Below, in pieces: positions 8,707 through 18,446 of a stretch of DNA of 64,000 nt; positions within the stretch are counted from its first letter, which is position 1, and the number at the start of each line of letters is the position of its first letter. The translations under genes and the position numbers were made by a program. The stretch is from positions 6,386,001 to 6,450,000 of the forward strand of contig NZ_CP183948.1 in NCBI RefSeq assembly GCF_052056485.1, given 5' to 3'. Below the pieces are notes generated by a model that was given only the letters and a program-made list of their open reading frames with translations, did not search any database and was not told the DNA's origin. Origin of the DNA: Paenibacillus_AQ nitricinens. GTDB lineage: Bacteria > Bacillota > Bacilli > Paenibacillales > Paenibacillaceae.

Positions 8707-9708
8707 ATGGAGCCGCTGACGGACCCTTTTGGGCGTTTACACGATTACATCCGCATTTCGGTTACCGACCGCTGCAACCTGCGTTGCATTTATTGTATGC
8801 CAGCGGAAGGGATGGAATTCCAGCCACAGGACGAGATTCTGAGTTATGAGGAAATCACCGCAGTTGTAGATTCGCTAGCCCCTCTCGGGTTACGTAAAGT
8901 AAGGTTAACCGGTGGAGAACCTCTTGTACGCAAAGATCTCGAAAAGCTAGTGGCTATGATATCTGCCATTCCTGGGATCGACGATATTTCACTGACTACA
9001 AATGGATTAATGCTACCAGCTAAAGCAAAGTTGTTAAAACAAGCCGGACTAACACGTGTGAACATCAGCCTAGACTCATTACGGCAAGATCGCTTCGTTA
9101 TGATTACACGCGGCGGTGAGGTCTCCAAGGTACTAAAGGGGATTGAGGCAGCACAAGCTGCTGGGCTGGCGCCGATCAAGCTTAACGTTGTACTAATGAA
9201 AGGGATTAATGATGACGAGATCAAGGATTTCATCTCCCTTACGCTGAACAGTCCACTAAATGTACGCTTTATTGAATATATGCCTATCGGAAGTGCTACT
9301 GATTCTTGGCGCCAATCCTATTTGCCGCTGGAGACCGTTATTGATGCCTGTACTGAAGCTGGATGGGAAACCGTGGAGGCAGAGATGCCCTCTGGCAATG
9401 GTCCCTCCCAGAATCGGCGGGTTATTGGAGCGCAAGGAACGTTCGGATTAATTCATCCCGTAAGCGATCACTTTTGCGATAACTGCAATCGTCTAAGACT
9501 AACTGCAGATGGCCATATCAAAGCTTGTCTGTATTGGGAAGACGAGTACAATGTCCGTCCCCTAATAAGCGATCCTGCAGCAGTGCAGGCCTTATTCCGC
9601 AAAGCTCTGGGTAACAAGCCGCATAACCACGAAATGGCATTAGCCTTGGAGAAAAAAGCACAAAGCCACACGCCGACGACTCGGCGTATGTCTCAAATCG
9701 GAGGTTAG
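8707..9708 (+). CDS. moaA: GTP 3',8-cyclase MoaA
   Basis: Radical-SAM enzyme that rearranges GTP to 3',8-cyclo-7,8-dihydroGTP, the first step of molybdenum cofactor synthesis. Seen: radical-SAM cluster motif CNLRCIYCMP near residue 20, GGEPLVRKDL, the second cluster in HFCDNCNRLRL with a further Cys in IKACLYWED, and the C-terminal MSQIGG tail whose double Gly is needed in the family. The longest ORF begins at a TTG (8599), but the ATG at 8707 has GAAGGGAG at good spacing and gives 333 residues, the normal length. It stands alone: no moaB/C/D/E or moeA adjacent. A TorD-like chaperone is divergent from it. Confidence 0.96.
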   Translation: MEPLTDPFGRLHDYIRISVTDRCNLRCIYCMPAEGMEFQPQDEILSYEEITAVVDSLAPLGLRKVRLTGGEPLVRKDLEKLVAMISAIPGIDDISLTTNGLMLPAKAKLLKQAGLTRVNISLDSLRQDRFVMITRGGEVSKVLKGIEAAQAAGLAPIKLNVVLMKGINDDEIKDFISLTLNSPLNVRFIEYMPIGSATDSWRQSYLPLETVIDACTEAGWETVEAEMPSGNGPSQNRRVIGAQGTFGLIHPVSDHFCDNCNRLRLTADGHIKACLYWEDEYNVRPLISDPAAVQALFRKALGNKPHNHEMALALEKKAQSHTPTTRRMSQIGG

Positions 9709-9721
9709 TCTGTCTTATTAA

Positions 9722-9762
9722 AAACGCCGCTTTCCCCAAAACAATTGGGAAAAGCGGCGTTT
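9722..9762. terminator. Bidirectional intrinsic terminator
   Basis: AACGCCGCTTTCCC pairs with GGGAAAAGCGGCGTT, with A and T runs on each side, between moaA and the convergent surface-protein gene. Confidence 0.9.
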
Positions 9763-9799
9763 CAATTAGAGATTAAAGGATGGCCTCGCCATCCATATT

Positions 9800-12700
9800 T
9801 TATAGATACAGGGCCTCGAGCAGCTTGTAAATGGTCGCTGCTGCTTCCGCTCTTGTAGCATGGTTCTCAGGTCGGAACGTATGATCCTCGAATCCACCCA
9901 AAATACCAGCTTTAACACCCGCTTTTACAGATGCCTGTGCCCATTGTGGAATGGAGGTAAGATCCGCGAAGTTCCCCTCTTTATCCGTTTGCTTATGGGC
10001 ATTAGCGTTCAAAGCATTGGCGAGCATAACTGACATTTCAGCACGGGTAATTTTCTCCAAAGGCTCGAAGAACATTTTGCCATTTACCTCATATCCACGA
10101 AGGATTCCGGCATTTACCGCCGCTGCTACATCATTTGCAGCCCAAGATGGAATCGCACTTTGATCCGCGAATTTCATCGTGCTACCCATAGATTGCAAAC
10201 CTAGCGCCCGTACAATCATAGACGCAAACTGTGTGCGGGTAACCTCCTCATTCGGACGGAAGGTATGATCCTCATACCCTTTCATAACACCCATTCCGAT
10301 TAGACGGTCTGTAAATGTAGAAGACCAATGATTATTCAAATCAGTAATCGATGGAGCCTGATAATTAAATACAGCATATTTAGCGAACTGATTCACATTT
10401 GCAGTTATAATCCCAGCCGTTTGGCTTTGACCACCCACGTAAATCCATTTTTTAAGCTGTTCGTTATAATAGTAGATTGCCGCTTTATGACCTGATGTAA
10501 TCTGAGCAGCATCGTAATTCAGAGACAATTCTACAGGTTTATTGAGCATGCCCGTCTTGCCGCTAGTAAGCTCAACGGCTACACTCACAGCCTGAAGATC
10601 GCCTTTAGCTGGTGTCTCACCAGTAGCAACAACCGAAAAGGAAATTTCGCTGTTACCAGACAACGCTCCAGCCGGAATCGTAAAGCTGCCCACGTCTTTA
10701 AGTGTGCCCGTTCCTCCCTGCTGTGCTTTTACCTCCAATTCCACACGCGGAGTTGTAGCGGGCTGCCCTGTAGGAGATGGCGTCGCGGTAGGAGCTGGAG
10801 TTGGAACTGGTCCGCTGCCCCCTCCGTTATTATTTCCCCCTCCACTGCCAGTGCCCGCGGTTACAACTACTGTGCGTACAACCTCAGTAGCCGCATTACC
10901 AGCCAAATCTGTGGCATTGTATTTCAGTTTATAGGTTCCTGGAGTCTGCACATCCACTGTTCCTGTCACCAGGATAGCCCCCGCAATCCCAACCTTGTCC
11001 GCAACCTCTGCGCCCGGGTCCTTGAAGCCATTCCCTTGGGTCAGATTCAGATGACTATCCCCCTTCAGGGTAATCACAGGTGCTGTACGATCGATATTCA
11101 CAGCAATGGGCAGTGTTGTCGTATTTTCTAAAGAATCCGTTGCTTTAAATTGCAGTTGATGTTGGCCTTCTTCCGAAATCTCAACCACTTTCCCACTTTC
11201 ATAGGGTAGGAAATTGCCGTTTACATCGTTCGCCAATTGAATGGATACATCCGCACCAGGAATATATACGCTAGCATACACGCTTACAGAAACACTGTGA
11301 TTCGTCCAGTCACCACTTAAATAAGATTGTCCGTTCTCAGTCTTTAATGTGCTATGAAGGGCCAATGGGGTGATACGATCATCTCCGCTCAGCGTTACTT
11401 CAAAAGCCTTCGTTTCCGTAGCTAATCCCCGCTGGATTGTAGCTGTTAATGTCAGCTTCGTATCCTTCTTAGGTTGGAAGGTGATTTTACCTGCATTCGT
11501 CATCAGGACCGGATTGGAGCTTTTCCACACAATACTTGTCCCGTGTTTGCCTTCTGTAGGCAACGTTTGATCAGAAGTTACTGCGCTTGTATCTCCTAGA
11601 TCTAATTCAGTCATAGTATCATTAACTGCCTGCTGATCGGTGTACGACTCCACATCCACAAAAATCGGATTGGAATAAAACCACATATCACTATAATTAC
11701 GGGCATTGATTTCTTCGAAACGAGTCAGGTTATCGACAGTATTATTTTTTGGATCAATCTGCGGTTCGCCGTTAACCGTTTCTCCTGCAACATCAGTTCC
11801 CAGGTTAGTTCCTCTTAACCGGAAGTAACGATCCTTGTCCACTGCCTCTACCTTATACTTAATAACATTGTAGCCTTCGGAATCGGTAGTCCAGTCCTCG
11901 CTTGTGAAACGTTTCAACACTTGTGTTGAATCGTTAGTCGCTTTGGTGTAATCAGGTGTGCCTGGATCAACCTTGCCATGGACTTCACCGGAGATTAAAT
12001 CTACATGATCTACCTTAACAGCGTCGCCATTATTATTTTGCTGTGGACTTTTGAAACGGATCGTAAGCTCTAGGTCGTCCCCTTGTTTTACGTCCAGTTC
12101 GCCGCCCATTTCTTCCTCTTGTCCATCTCCAGACACGTTAAACTCTAATGCGTTGATGAGATCCCCAAAAACAGAGAAGGATTTCCCTGACCGCATGCCA
12201 TCTACGACAGCGTTAATATCGGAGCCATCCACCCAGGTATAGTTCTTGGAATATTCACCAGGCCAGTAACCGCTGGAAAATTGATCATTTTTTGTTTTGA
12301 AATGAAAGTCTGAGTTAGCAAAATTCCAAAATCTGCGTCCCTCACCCAGCAGTGCGTCCCACATTCCTCCAAGCTGTGCAACTTTGACGTCTGTACCTCC
12401 GTAAGTCTCAGGCGTCTCTCCCCGATCACTCGCCATCTGATTGCCCAGCATACCTTCAAAGCCGAAGACAAGATTCGGATCGATATTGTTAAAATCACGG
12501 ATATCCTCTATTTTAAGCTCCGAGCTTGTACCATTTTTTCTGGAGGGGTGATTGATCAGTACATAGCTATCTGGATAATGACTACTTAGCCATTTCATAG
12601 CTGTGCGAGTATCTTCTTTTGTAGAAAAAGATCTCTTATCTGCCACACTCCACTTAGCCACATCTGCAGGATCGAACATACTTACATCCCGATTAGTAAA

Positions 12701-13219
12701 TAAATATTCAAATTGATTAATAGCCTTCAAAGCTTCTGCAGACCCTGGATGATCTGTAACAATCCCAACCGCAGCATGATCATATTGGGGCATATCCCAC
12801 TCAAAGCCGGAAAAAATGATTTTACCAGCGTATTTGCCTTCTGCCTGTAACTTCTTAATTTTCTCATTCTGATAATCTATAATGCCTTGAGACATCGGAA
12901 TGGAGCCGCCGGGCAGATTCACCCCTTCGTCATCCCGGTCAGATACCCGAAGGTGGTCAGCCAGTGCCATCCAGTCAAAACCATTTTGTTCAAATGCAGC
13001 ATCGAGGACACTCTTCAGTGACTCCTGAGCATCATTCGATTCAAAAGTATGTGCGTGATATTCACCTGTCATCCACTTGCCTGAATGTTCAGAAGCTGTT
13101 GTCGTGAACTCAGGCGTTGATTGAGCAGAAGCACTGTATGCTGCCTGCGTTAGGTTAGGGCTCAACAATAATACGGCAAGCGAACTAGTTAAAAATACGC
13201 GAACTTTTCTCTTTTTCAA
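9800..13219 (-). CDS. Secreted PHP-like phosphoesterase/Ig/SLH surface protein
   Basis: Large cell-wall-attached protein, 1139 residues. Domains in order: signal peptide (1-27, LLLSPNLTQAA); a PHP-superfamily metal-binding fold (about 48-355) with HAH at 55-57, ALADH at 85-89, INHPSR near 222 and NSDFHF near 302; an Ig-like segment (about 528-610); further Ig-like modules (about 620-785, the last DUF5011-like); a Gly/Pro/Thr linker (790-825); a beta-rich module (826-953); and three SLH repeats (about 955-1139) with GYEDHTFRPN, RGYEV, GGFEDHTFRPE. SLH repeats bind pyruvylated wall polymer. The TTG start has GGAGGG upstream. The PHP fold suggests hydrolysis of a phosphoester outside the cell, but the substrate is unknown. 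Flanked by moaA and a two-component system, with no obvious partner. Confidence 0.85.
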   Translation of the reverse strand: MKKRKVRVFLTSSLAVLLLSPNLTQAAYSASAQSTPEFTTTASEHSGKWMTGEYHAHTFESNDAQESLKSVLDAAFEQNGFDWMALADHLRVSDRDDEGVNLPGGSIPMSQGIIDYQNEKIKKLQAEGKYAGKIIFSGFEWDMPQYDHAAVGIVTDHPGSAEALKAINQFEYLFTNRDVSMFDPADVAKWSVADKRSFSTKEDTRTAMKWLSSHYPDSYVLINHPSRKNGTSSELKIEDIRDFNNIDPNLVFGFEGMLGNQMASDRGETPETYGGTDVKVAQLGGMWDALLGEGRRFWNFANSDFHFKTKNDQFSSGYWPGEYSKNYTWVDGSDINAVVDGMRSGKSFSVFGDLINALEFNVSGDGQEEEMGGELDVKQGDDLELTIRFKSPQQNNNGDAVKVDHVDLISGEVHGKVDPGTPDYTKATNDSTQVLKRFTSEDWTTDSEGYNVIKYKVEAVDKDRYFRLRGTNLGTDVAGETVNGEPQIDPKNNTVDNLTRFEEINARNYSDMWFYSNPIFVDVESYTDQQAVNDTMTELDLGDTSAVTSDQTLPTEGKHGTSIVWKSSNPVLMTNAGKITFQPKKDTKLTLTATIQRGLATETKAFEVTLSGDDRITPLALHSTLKTENGQSYLSGDWTNHSVSVSVYASVYIPGADVSIQLANDVNGNFLPYESGKVVEISEEGQHQLQFKATDSLENTTTLPIAVNIDRTAPVITLKGDSHLNLTQGNGFKDPGAEVADKVGIAGAILVTGTVDVQTPGTYKLKYNATDLAGNAATEVVRTVVVTAGTGSGGGNNNGGGSGPVPTPAPTATPSPTGQPATTPRVELEVKAQQGGTGTLKDVGSFTIPAGALSGNSEISFSVVATGETPAKGDLQAVSVAVELTSGKTGMLNKPVELSLNYDAAQITSGHKAAIYYYNEQLKKWIYVGGQSQTAGIITANVNQFAKYAVFNYQAPSITDLNNHWSSTFTDRLIGMGVMKGYEDHTFRPNEEVTRTQFASMIVRALGLQSMGSTMKFADQSAIPSWAANDVAAAVNAGILRGYEVNGKMFFEPLEKITRAEMSVMLANALNANAHKQTDKEGNFADLTSIPQWAQASVKAGVKAGILGGFEDHTFRPENHATRAEAAATIYKLLEALYL

Positions 13220-13250
13220 AATGATTTAACCCTCCGATGACTTTTTAATT

Positions 13251-13280
13251 TTCTATTATTCTTTATTTAGAATAGTAGAA
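13251..13280. repeat. Inverted repeat upstream of the surface-protein gene
   Basis: TTCTATTATTC and GAATAGTAGAA form 11-bp arms with one mismatch around eight bases. No T-run follows on either strand, so it is a weak terminator candidate for the kinase operon. It lies 31 nt before the surface-protein start and could equally be an operator. Confidence 0.4.
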
Positions 13281-13324
13281 GATTGTAAAGACATGTCGGA
13301 ATTTGTTACATGTTTGTGTAAACC

Positions 13325-14377
13325 TTATTTTATTCGAACTGGCAGGCTTACCGTGAACGCCGTTCCTTCCCCAGGACGACTAGCTACAGTTACCCTTCCT
13401 TCATGCAGCTCAACGATTTTTTTAACCAATGATAGACCCAGTCCGCTGCCGCCACCGCTTGCAGTTCTAGCTTTGTCCGCCTTATAAAAACGCTCGAAGA
13501 CCCGAGGCAAATCTTCCTCCGAGATACCAATCCCGCTATCTTGAATCTCTACCTCTACCCGTTCATCCACCATACGAAGCCTAATATGAATACAACCGCT
13601 CTGTGGAGTAAATTTGATGCTGTTATGCAGGAGATTGGTCCAAACCTGCCTCATCAAATCTTTAACCGCATTGATGTTTACTTCTTCCAATTCGGCCTCT
13701 ACCTCTATATTTTTCTCCAGCCATTGGGGCTCGGAAGCCAGAATGGTATCACGAAGCTGCTTATCCAGACGGTAAACCTGATTTTCAAACGGGAAATTGC
13801 CCGATTCAAGCGCGGACAGCTTCAATAAATTATCACTGAGCCCAGATACACGGGTACTCTCAGCCACAATAATATTAAGATAATGCCTTCTACTCTCCAC
13901 ACTTACAGTCTCATCCTGAAGTGCAAGAGCAAACCCCCGAATCGAGGTTAGCGGAGACTGGATTTCATGCGATACATTGGAGATAAAATCCTGACGCATA
14001 GTCTCCATCTGGCTCAGCTCGCTGGCCATTACGTTGATACTCTCTACAATTTCACCGAATTCCCTGTAGTCCTTTTTATTATCCAGTACCACATCGAAAT
14101 CACCCTTAGCAATACGCCCTAAACCTTCGATGATCGAGTTATAGAAAACACGTTCCCAGCCCCGAAAAAACTTTGAGGTTAATAATGCCATCAGGAACAA
14201 GATTACAATACCGACCATCACACTGATTAATTGAACAACATACTCCGAGGAGGGACGCCCAACCCTGCTATATATCCAGTTCATCAGGAAATAAGCTGCA
14301 CTCCAGCTAATCCCAACGCCACCAAAATACACAAAAGTCATCCCAATCCGCTTAAGAATCTCCTTAAACTGATTCAT
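13325..14377 (-). CDS. Sensor histidine kinase with HAMP domain
   Basis: Membrane-bound kinase that autophosphorylates on His and passes phosphate to the response regulator encoded just before it (14-nt overlap). Two membrane helices (about 12-34 and 47-68) are separated by only some 13-16 residues, so there is almost no extracellular sensor domain. A HAMP region (about 70-122) follows, then the H-box FISNVSHEIQSPLTSIRGF with the phospho-His at about 137, N-box NLLHNSIKFT, DSGIGISEEDLPRVFERFYK and GGSGLGLSLVKKIV. The tiny outer loop resembles kinases that sense through the membrane or a partner transporter. The operon begins with an ABC exporter, so sensing of drug or envelope stress is a reasonable inference. 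Confidence 0.93.
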   Translation of the reverse strand: MNQFKEILKRIGMTFVYFGGVGISWSAAYFLMNWIYSRVGRPSSEYVVQLISVMVGIVILFLMALLTSKFFRGWERVFYNSIIEGLGRIAKGDFDVVLDNKKDYREFGEIVESINVMASELSQMETMRQDFISNVSHEIQSPLTSIRGFALALQDETVSVESRRHYLNIIVAESTRVSGLSDNLLKLSALESGNFPFENQVYRLDKQLRDTILASEPQWLEKNIEVEAELEEVNINAVKDLMRQVWTNLLHNSIKFTPQSGCIHIRLRMVDERVEVEIQDSGIGISEEDLPRVFERFYKADKARTASGGGSGLGLSLVKKIVELHEGRVTVASRPGEGTAFTVSLPVRIK

Positions 14378-15050
14378 ACTCAGCCTCCAGCCGATACCCT
14401 AGTCCGCGGATCGTACGAATAACGAAACCATAGTTATCCTGATTGAACCGTTCACGCAAACGATTGATATGCACATCGAGCGTCCGCTCATTCCCTTCAA
14501 AATCATAACCCCAAATTTCTTCGATCAGCCTGTCTCTTGTTAATGTTTGCCCCGGATAGCTGCCCAGCTTAAACAACAGCTCAAATTCCTTAAGCGGCAA
14601 GGTGATTTCCCCATACTCTGAGGAGACCTCGTAGGTTTTACGATTCATACGCAAGCGGCCTACGGTCACACTTTGCGCGGCCGAAATCTGATATCGTTTA
14701 AGCAGCGCCTTTACTCTCGCAATAAGTACAACCGGCTCAAATGGCTTGACCAGATAATCATCACTACCCAGCTCAAAGCCTTTTACAATTTGTGAGGTTT
14801 CCCCTTTGGCTGTCAGCATTAAAATCGGGAAATCATAGTTGTGGCGCATCCGCCGGCATAACTCCCAGCCGTCCATGTTGGGCATCATTACATCAATAAT
14901 AGCTAAATCTATGTTATTACCTTCCAGAATCTGAAGAGCCTCCAGTCCATCGGATGCTCCATAGATCTCATCCATTCCTTCAGCTCTCAGAAATACTTCT
15001 ACCAATTCGCGGATGTGCGGATCGTCGTCCACTACTAGTATTTTTGTCAT
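14364..15050 (-). CDS. OmpR/PhoB-family response regulator
   Basis: Two-domain DNA-binding response regulator, 228 residues. Receiver domain 1-115 with acidic pocket VVDDD, phospho-acceptor Asp at about 53 (LAIIDVMMPNMDG) and the Lys of LVKPFEP. The winged-helix domain (about 130-228) has LPLKEFELLFKL, RDRLIEEIWGYDFEGNERTLDVHINRLRERF and a typical end GLGYRLEAEYES. Its first 71 nt overlap the end of the upstream ABC gene in another frame; a GAGGAGG site 12 nt before the ATG lies inside that gene, so translation is probably coupled. It overlaps the kinase gene by 14 nt. Confidence 0.95.
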   Translation of the reverse strand: MTKILVVDDDPHIRELVEVFLRAEGMDEIYGASDGLEALQILEGNNIDLAIIDVMMPNMDGWELCRRMRHNYDFPILMLTAKGETSQIVKGFELGSDDYLVKPFEPVVLIARVKALLKRYQISAAQSVTVGRLRMNRKTYEVSSEYGEITLPLKEFELLFKLGSYPGQTLTRDRLIEEIWGYDFEGNERTLDVHINRLRERFNQDNYGFVIRTIRGLGYRLEAEYESV

Positions 15051-16836
15051 ACAGCACTGGAGCCTCCTCTTTAATGTCCTGAATCTCGGGGTTATTCATC
15101 TGTAGCTGCTGGGTGGCAAATTCACGATATAATTCATGGTTTTCCAGTAGCTCCTCATGACTTCCCATTCCGGTAATTTGACCCTTTTCCATAAAAATAA
15201 TCTGCTCTGCATTTACAACTGTAGCCAAACGGTGCGCTATTACAATCGTAGTCCGACCCTCCATCAAATTGGACAGTGCCTTCTGCACCACGGCTTCCGA
15301 TTGGCTATCCAGACTGGAAGTGGCTTCATCAAGCATAAGAATCTTCGGGTTCCGCAGCAGTGCTCTAGCAATAGCAATCCGTTGCCGCTGTCCACCAGAC
15401 AGCTTCACGCCTCTTTCGCCGACATCCGTATTATAGCCTTCAGGAAGTGCATCAATAAAGCCATCTGCATAAGCCATTGCTGCTGCTGCGTGCATCTCCT
15501 CCCTGCTAACGTCACGATCCAATCCGTAGGTTAAATTCTCAGCAATCGTACCTGAAAGCAGCGGACTTTCCTGCGAGACATACCCTATAAGCTTCCGCCA
15601 CGAACGCAGTGAGAATGTAGATACTGGCTTGTCACCCAGCTTAATCAGGCCTGACTGAGGCTCGTAAAAACGTTCTAGCAAGGAGAACAACGTGGTCTTA
15701 CCGCCTCCACTCGGTCCGACAATAGCCGTCACCTGCCCAGGAAGCATCTGGAAGCTTACATCATTCAATACCTTCTCACCATTTTTATATCCAAAGCTTA
15801 ATCCCTCTACTGAGATCGGACCTTCTTCGCCATTTGCCTCTTCCTGTCCTTCATATACTTCCTCTTCTGCTGCCAAGGTCTCAATAATACGCTCAGAGGC
15901 ACCCTTAGCTTTCTGAATCTGTGTGAAGAACGTAGTCAGTTGAGTAAGTGGCATAATAATCTGAATAAGATAAAGAATAAAGGCGACTAGTTCTCCAGCC
16001 GTCAAGACGCCGGAAGATACCTGCATCCCACCATAACCGATAATGACCACAAGCAGCATCATAAAAACAAAGGAGACAAGTGGACTGATCATCGCGCTAA
16101 TCTTGCCTTCACGAATACCAAAAGAAAGCAGGTTCATAATTCCAGCCTTGCCTGCCTCGTACTCTTTTTTCTCTGCGCCTGAGGATTTGACCAGACGGAT
16201 CTCAGATAAAACACCACTAAGTGTAGCAGTAAAAGAAGCTGTCTCGTCCTGCATACCCTTCGAGATTTTGTACATCTGCCGCCCAAGTGGTACTAGTATC
16301 AGCGCAGAAAGTGGAAGAACAGTGAATAGAACAAGTGTCATTTTCCAATTTAAAAATAGTAGAACTGAGATCGAACCTACAATGGAAATCACTCCGGTAA
16401 ATAAGCTGGCTAGATGTTCAGAAATTAGCGTTTTGATAATCCCTGTATCATTCGTCATGCGGCTGACACTTTCTCCCGTTCGGTTGTCATTATAATAAGC
16501 CACAGGCAGAACTAGAAATTTACGCCACAGTCGGTCCCGCAGACCTGCAACCATCTTCTGACCTGCATAATTGAGCAGATAGATAGAGATCCCTCCCGCA
16601 ATGGTCTGCGCAATAAATGCAGCTGCTATACCCGCAATTTGCAGCTTGCTCACGGAGGCCAGAGAAAAGCCATCCACCAAGTTCTTAGTGAACATCGGGA
16701 TGACCAGACTGACCAATGTCGATATCATGCTTAACGCAATGGCTATAGCCAATAAGCCGTATGAAGGCTTGGTTTCTCTTAATAGCGTCAAGAACGGCTT
16801 CAGCGCCATCTTTCGCTTGGATTCGGATTTCTTCAT
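14980..16836 (-). CDS. bmrA: BmrA-type multidrug ABC exporter (homodimeric half-transporter)
   Basis: ATP-driven exporter with an N-terminal six-helix membrane domain (about 20-320) and a C-terminal nucleotide-binding domain (about 340-590). Walker A GPSGGGKTT, Q-loop VSQESPLLSGTI, signature LSGGQRQRIAIARALL and Walker B ILMLDEATSSLD are all canonical, so it can work as a homodimer. Segments such as IPMFTKNLVDGFS, GYGGMQVSSG and ELVAFILYLIQIIMPL match B. subtilis BmrA closely from memory. The C-terminus runs some 30 residues past the family end and overlaps the response regulator by 71 nt. It is first in an exporter-regulator-kinase operon, suggesting drug-induced expression through that two-component system. 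Confidence 0.92.
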   Translation of the reverse strand: MKKSESKRKMALKPFLTLLRETKPSYGLLAIAIALSMISTLVSLVIPMFTKNLVDGFSLASVSKLQIAGIAAAFIAQTIAGGISIYLLNYAGQKMVAGLRDRLWRKFLVLPVAYYNDNRTGESVSRMTNDTGIIKTLISEHLASLFTGVISIVGSISVLLFLNWKMTLVLFTVLPLSALILVPLGRQMYKISKGMQDETASFTATLSGVLSEIRLVKSSGAEKKEYEAGKAGIMNLLSFGIREGKISAMISPLVSFVFMMLLVVIIGYGGMQVSSGVLTAGELVAFILYLIQIIMPLTQLTTFFTQIQKAKGASERIIETLAAEEEVYEGQEEANGEEGPISVEGLSFGYKNGEKVLNDVSFQMLPGQVTAIVGPSGGGKTTLFSLLERFYEPQSGLIKLGDKPVSTFSLRSWRKLIGYVSQESPLLSGTIAENLTYGLDRDVSREEMHAAAAMAYADGFIDALPEGYNTDVGERGVKLSGGQRQRIAIARALLRNPKILMLDEATSSLDSQSEAVVQKALSNLMEGRTTIVIAHRLATVVNAEQIIFMEKGQITGMGSHEELLENHELYREFATQQLQMNNPEIQDIKEEAPVLYDKNTSSGRRSAHPRIGRSISES

Positions 16837-17132
16837 GACAATGACTCCCCTTTTCTTAATAGCTCTACGAAAAAAGCATAGTAATATCTTTCTCGCCTTA
16901 CACCCATCCTATCTGCAGATTGTAAACTGAAGTTAAACGCGCCGATCAGACAATAATGCCTTGTCAGTTCTCATTCTGCGGGAATAGTCACAGGCCAAAA
17001 TAACGCCCGTTACACTTAGCGTTTGTACCTTCTACGCACGCATTCACGCATTTTTTGTCGCTTAGCGTCTCAAACATAAATAAAACCCAAAATAATGAAA
17101 AAAAGTAAAAAAGGGTGTTTGTATCCCTTTTC

Positions 17133-17142
17133 AACACGTGTT
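17133..17142. promoter_or_regulatory. Palindrome in the bmrA-MFS divergent region
   Basis: AACACGTGTT is a perfect 10-bp palindrome 72 nt before the MFS start codon. The whole 378-nt gap (16837-17214) has no gene I can support. It holds two CTTAGCGT words (near 17016 and 17062) and a small stem AAGGG...CCCTT just left of the palindrome. Function unknown. Confidence 0.3.
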
Positions 17143-17214
17143 ACAGTGATAGAAGGGCCTACTATTGGCCACTCTACTCCATGCAAGATATTTAGTGAGA
17201 AAGGAGTGAACCAT

Positions 17215-18438
17215 TTGCGAAAAGGCGTTATTCCATCTTCTATCACGTCTTTAAAATGGTTCAATTTTTTTGTATATGGAACCATGGTCCTCTTCACCAG
17301 CTTCTTTCAACTATACCTGCTGGATGTAGGGATGAACAAATTAGAGATCGGTGTCTTATTCTCTATGGGAGCGCTAGTATCCATATTTGCAAATCCATTT
17401 TGGGCGTTCTTAACAGACCGTTCTCAGAATATACGGCGTATCGTTTTGCTAATGTTATTCGGAACGTTAGTGTGCTCACAGTTTATGTTTCGAGCAAATA
17501 CATATGAAACGATCTACAACGCCATTATTTTGTTCTATTTCTTCCAAGGACCACTATTTGCTCAAAGTAACACGATGATTCTCAGCTATATTGATGGAAC
17601 TAATCAGCGCTTCCGTTCTTTCCGGCTTTGGGGTTCAATAGGGTGGGCACTGATTGCGATTGTCGCCGGCTTTATCCTGGATTGGGCTGATGTATCCATC
17701 TTGACCTATCTGCTTACAGCGTTACTAGGTGCATCAATCCTATCCGTTCTTGTATTACCTAAAATAAACCATACCATTATGAGAGCTCCGATGCCGTATA
17801 AGGGCTTAGGTAAGTTGATTTTCAATCCTTTTTTCTTGTGTTTTTTAGTGTTTGGTATTCTGGTATCCATACCAAACACTATGAACACTACATTTATATC
17901 CTTGTATATTACGGATCTGGGCGGTTCTAAAAAAATGATTGGTCTTGCCGTATTCCTCTCCTCCATTTTGGAGGTAGGCGTATTCGTTCTCTGTGACCGG
18001 TTCCTGAAACGTAAAATTTCTGTTCTGCTCGGCTGGCTTGCATTGGTCAGTGGTTTGTTCGTTCTGCGTTGGTGGTTTATGGCTGATGCGACTACTGCCC
18101 TTCAAGTGGTGTTCATTCAAATTTTACACTGCATAACGTTCGGCGGCTTTTTCTATGTAGGCACCCAATTGACGATGCTCCTGATTCCACGTCCTTATCG
18201 CTCTTCCGGACAAGCACTCTACACCCTAAGCTGGAGTGGGATATCCGGTTTCATTGGAGGTATTCTCGGAGGTTGGATGTATCAGTATCTGGGTGCACAA
18301 AGCATGTATCAGACAGGTGTATTCTTGACGCTTATTGGAACGCTTGGCTTTGGTTTCATGTGGCTCTTTGTTAGCCGCGGCGGGTATCGTCCCCCTTCAG
18401 AGGAAGATGAAGAGATCTTCGACATTGAAGCATTATAA
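17215..18438 (+). CDS. MFS transporter, LacY-like/MFS_1-like family
   Basis: Twelve-helix secondary transporter, 407 residues. The longest ORF starts at 17095, but TTG at 17215 has AAGGAG eight bases upstream and gives MRKGVIPSSITSLKWFNFFVYG, a normal cytosolic N-terminus. The loop FWAFLTDRSQNIRR between helices 2 and 3 and RSFRLWGSIGWALIAI are characteristic of the family grouped with nucleoside and sugar symporters (B. subtilis YwbF-like). The acidic tail SEEDEEIFDIEAL is soluble. The substrate cannot be told. Divergent from bmrA, convergent with glnS. Confidence 0.85.
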   Translation: MRKGVIPSSITSLKWFNFFVYGTMVLFTSFFQLYLLDVGMNKLEIGVLFSMGALVSIFANPFWAFLTDRSQNIRRIVLLMLFGTLVCSQFMFRANTYETIYNAIILFYFFQGPLFAQSNTMILSYIDGTNQRFRSFRLWGSIGWALIAIVAGFILDWADVSILTYLLTALLGASILSVLVLPKINHTIMRAPMPYKGLGKLIFNPFFLCFLVFGILVSIPNTMNTTFISLYITDLGGSKKMIGLAVFLSSILEVGVFVLCDRFLKRKISVLLGWLALVSGLFVLRWWFMADATTALQVVFIQILHCITFGGFFYVGTQLTMLLIPRPYRSSGQALYTLSWSGISGFIGGILGGWMYQYLGAQSMYQTGVFLTLIGTLGFGFMWLFVSRGGYRPPSEEDEEIFDIEAL

Positions 18439-18446
18439 TCAAGTAT

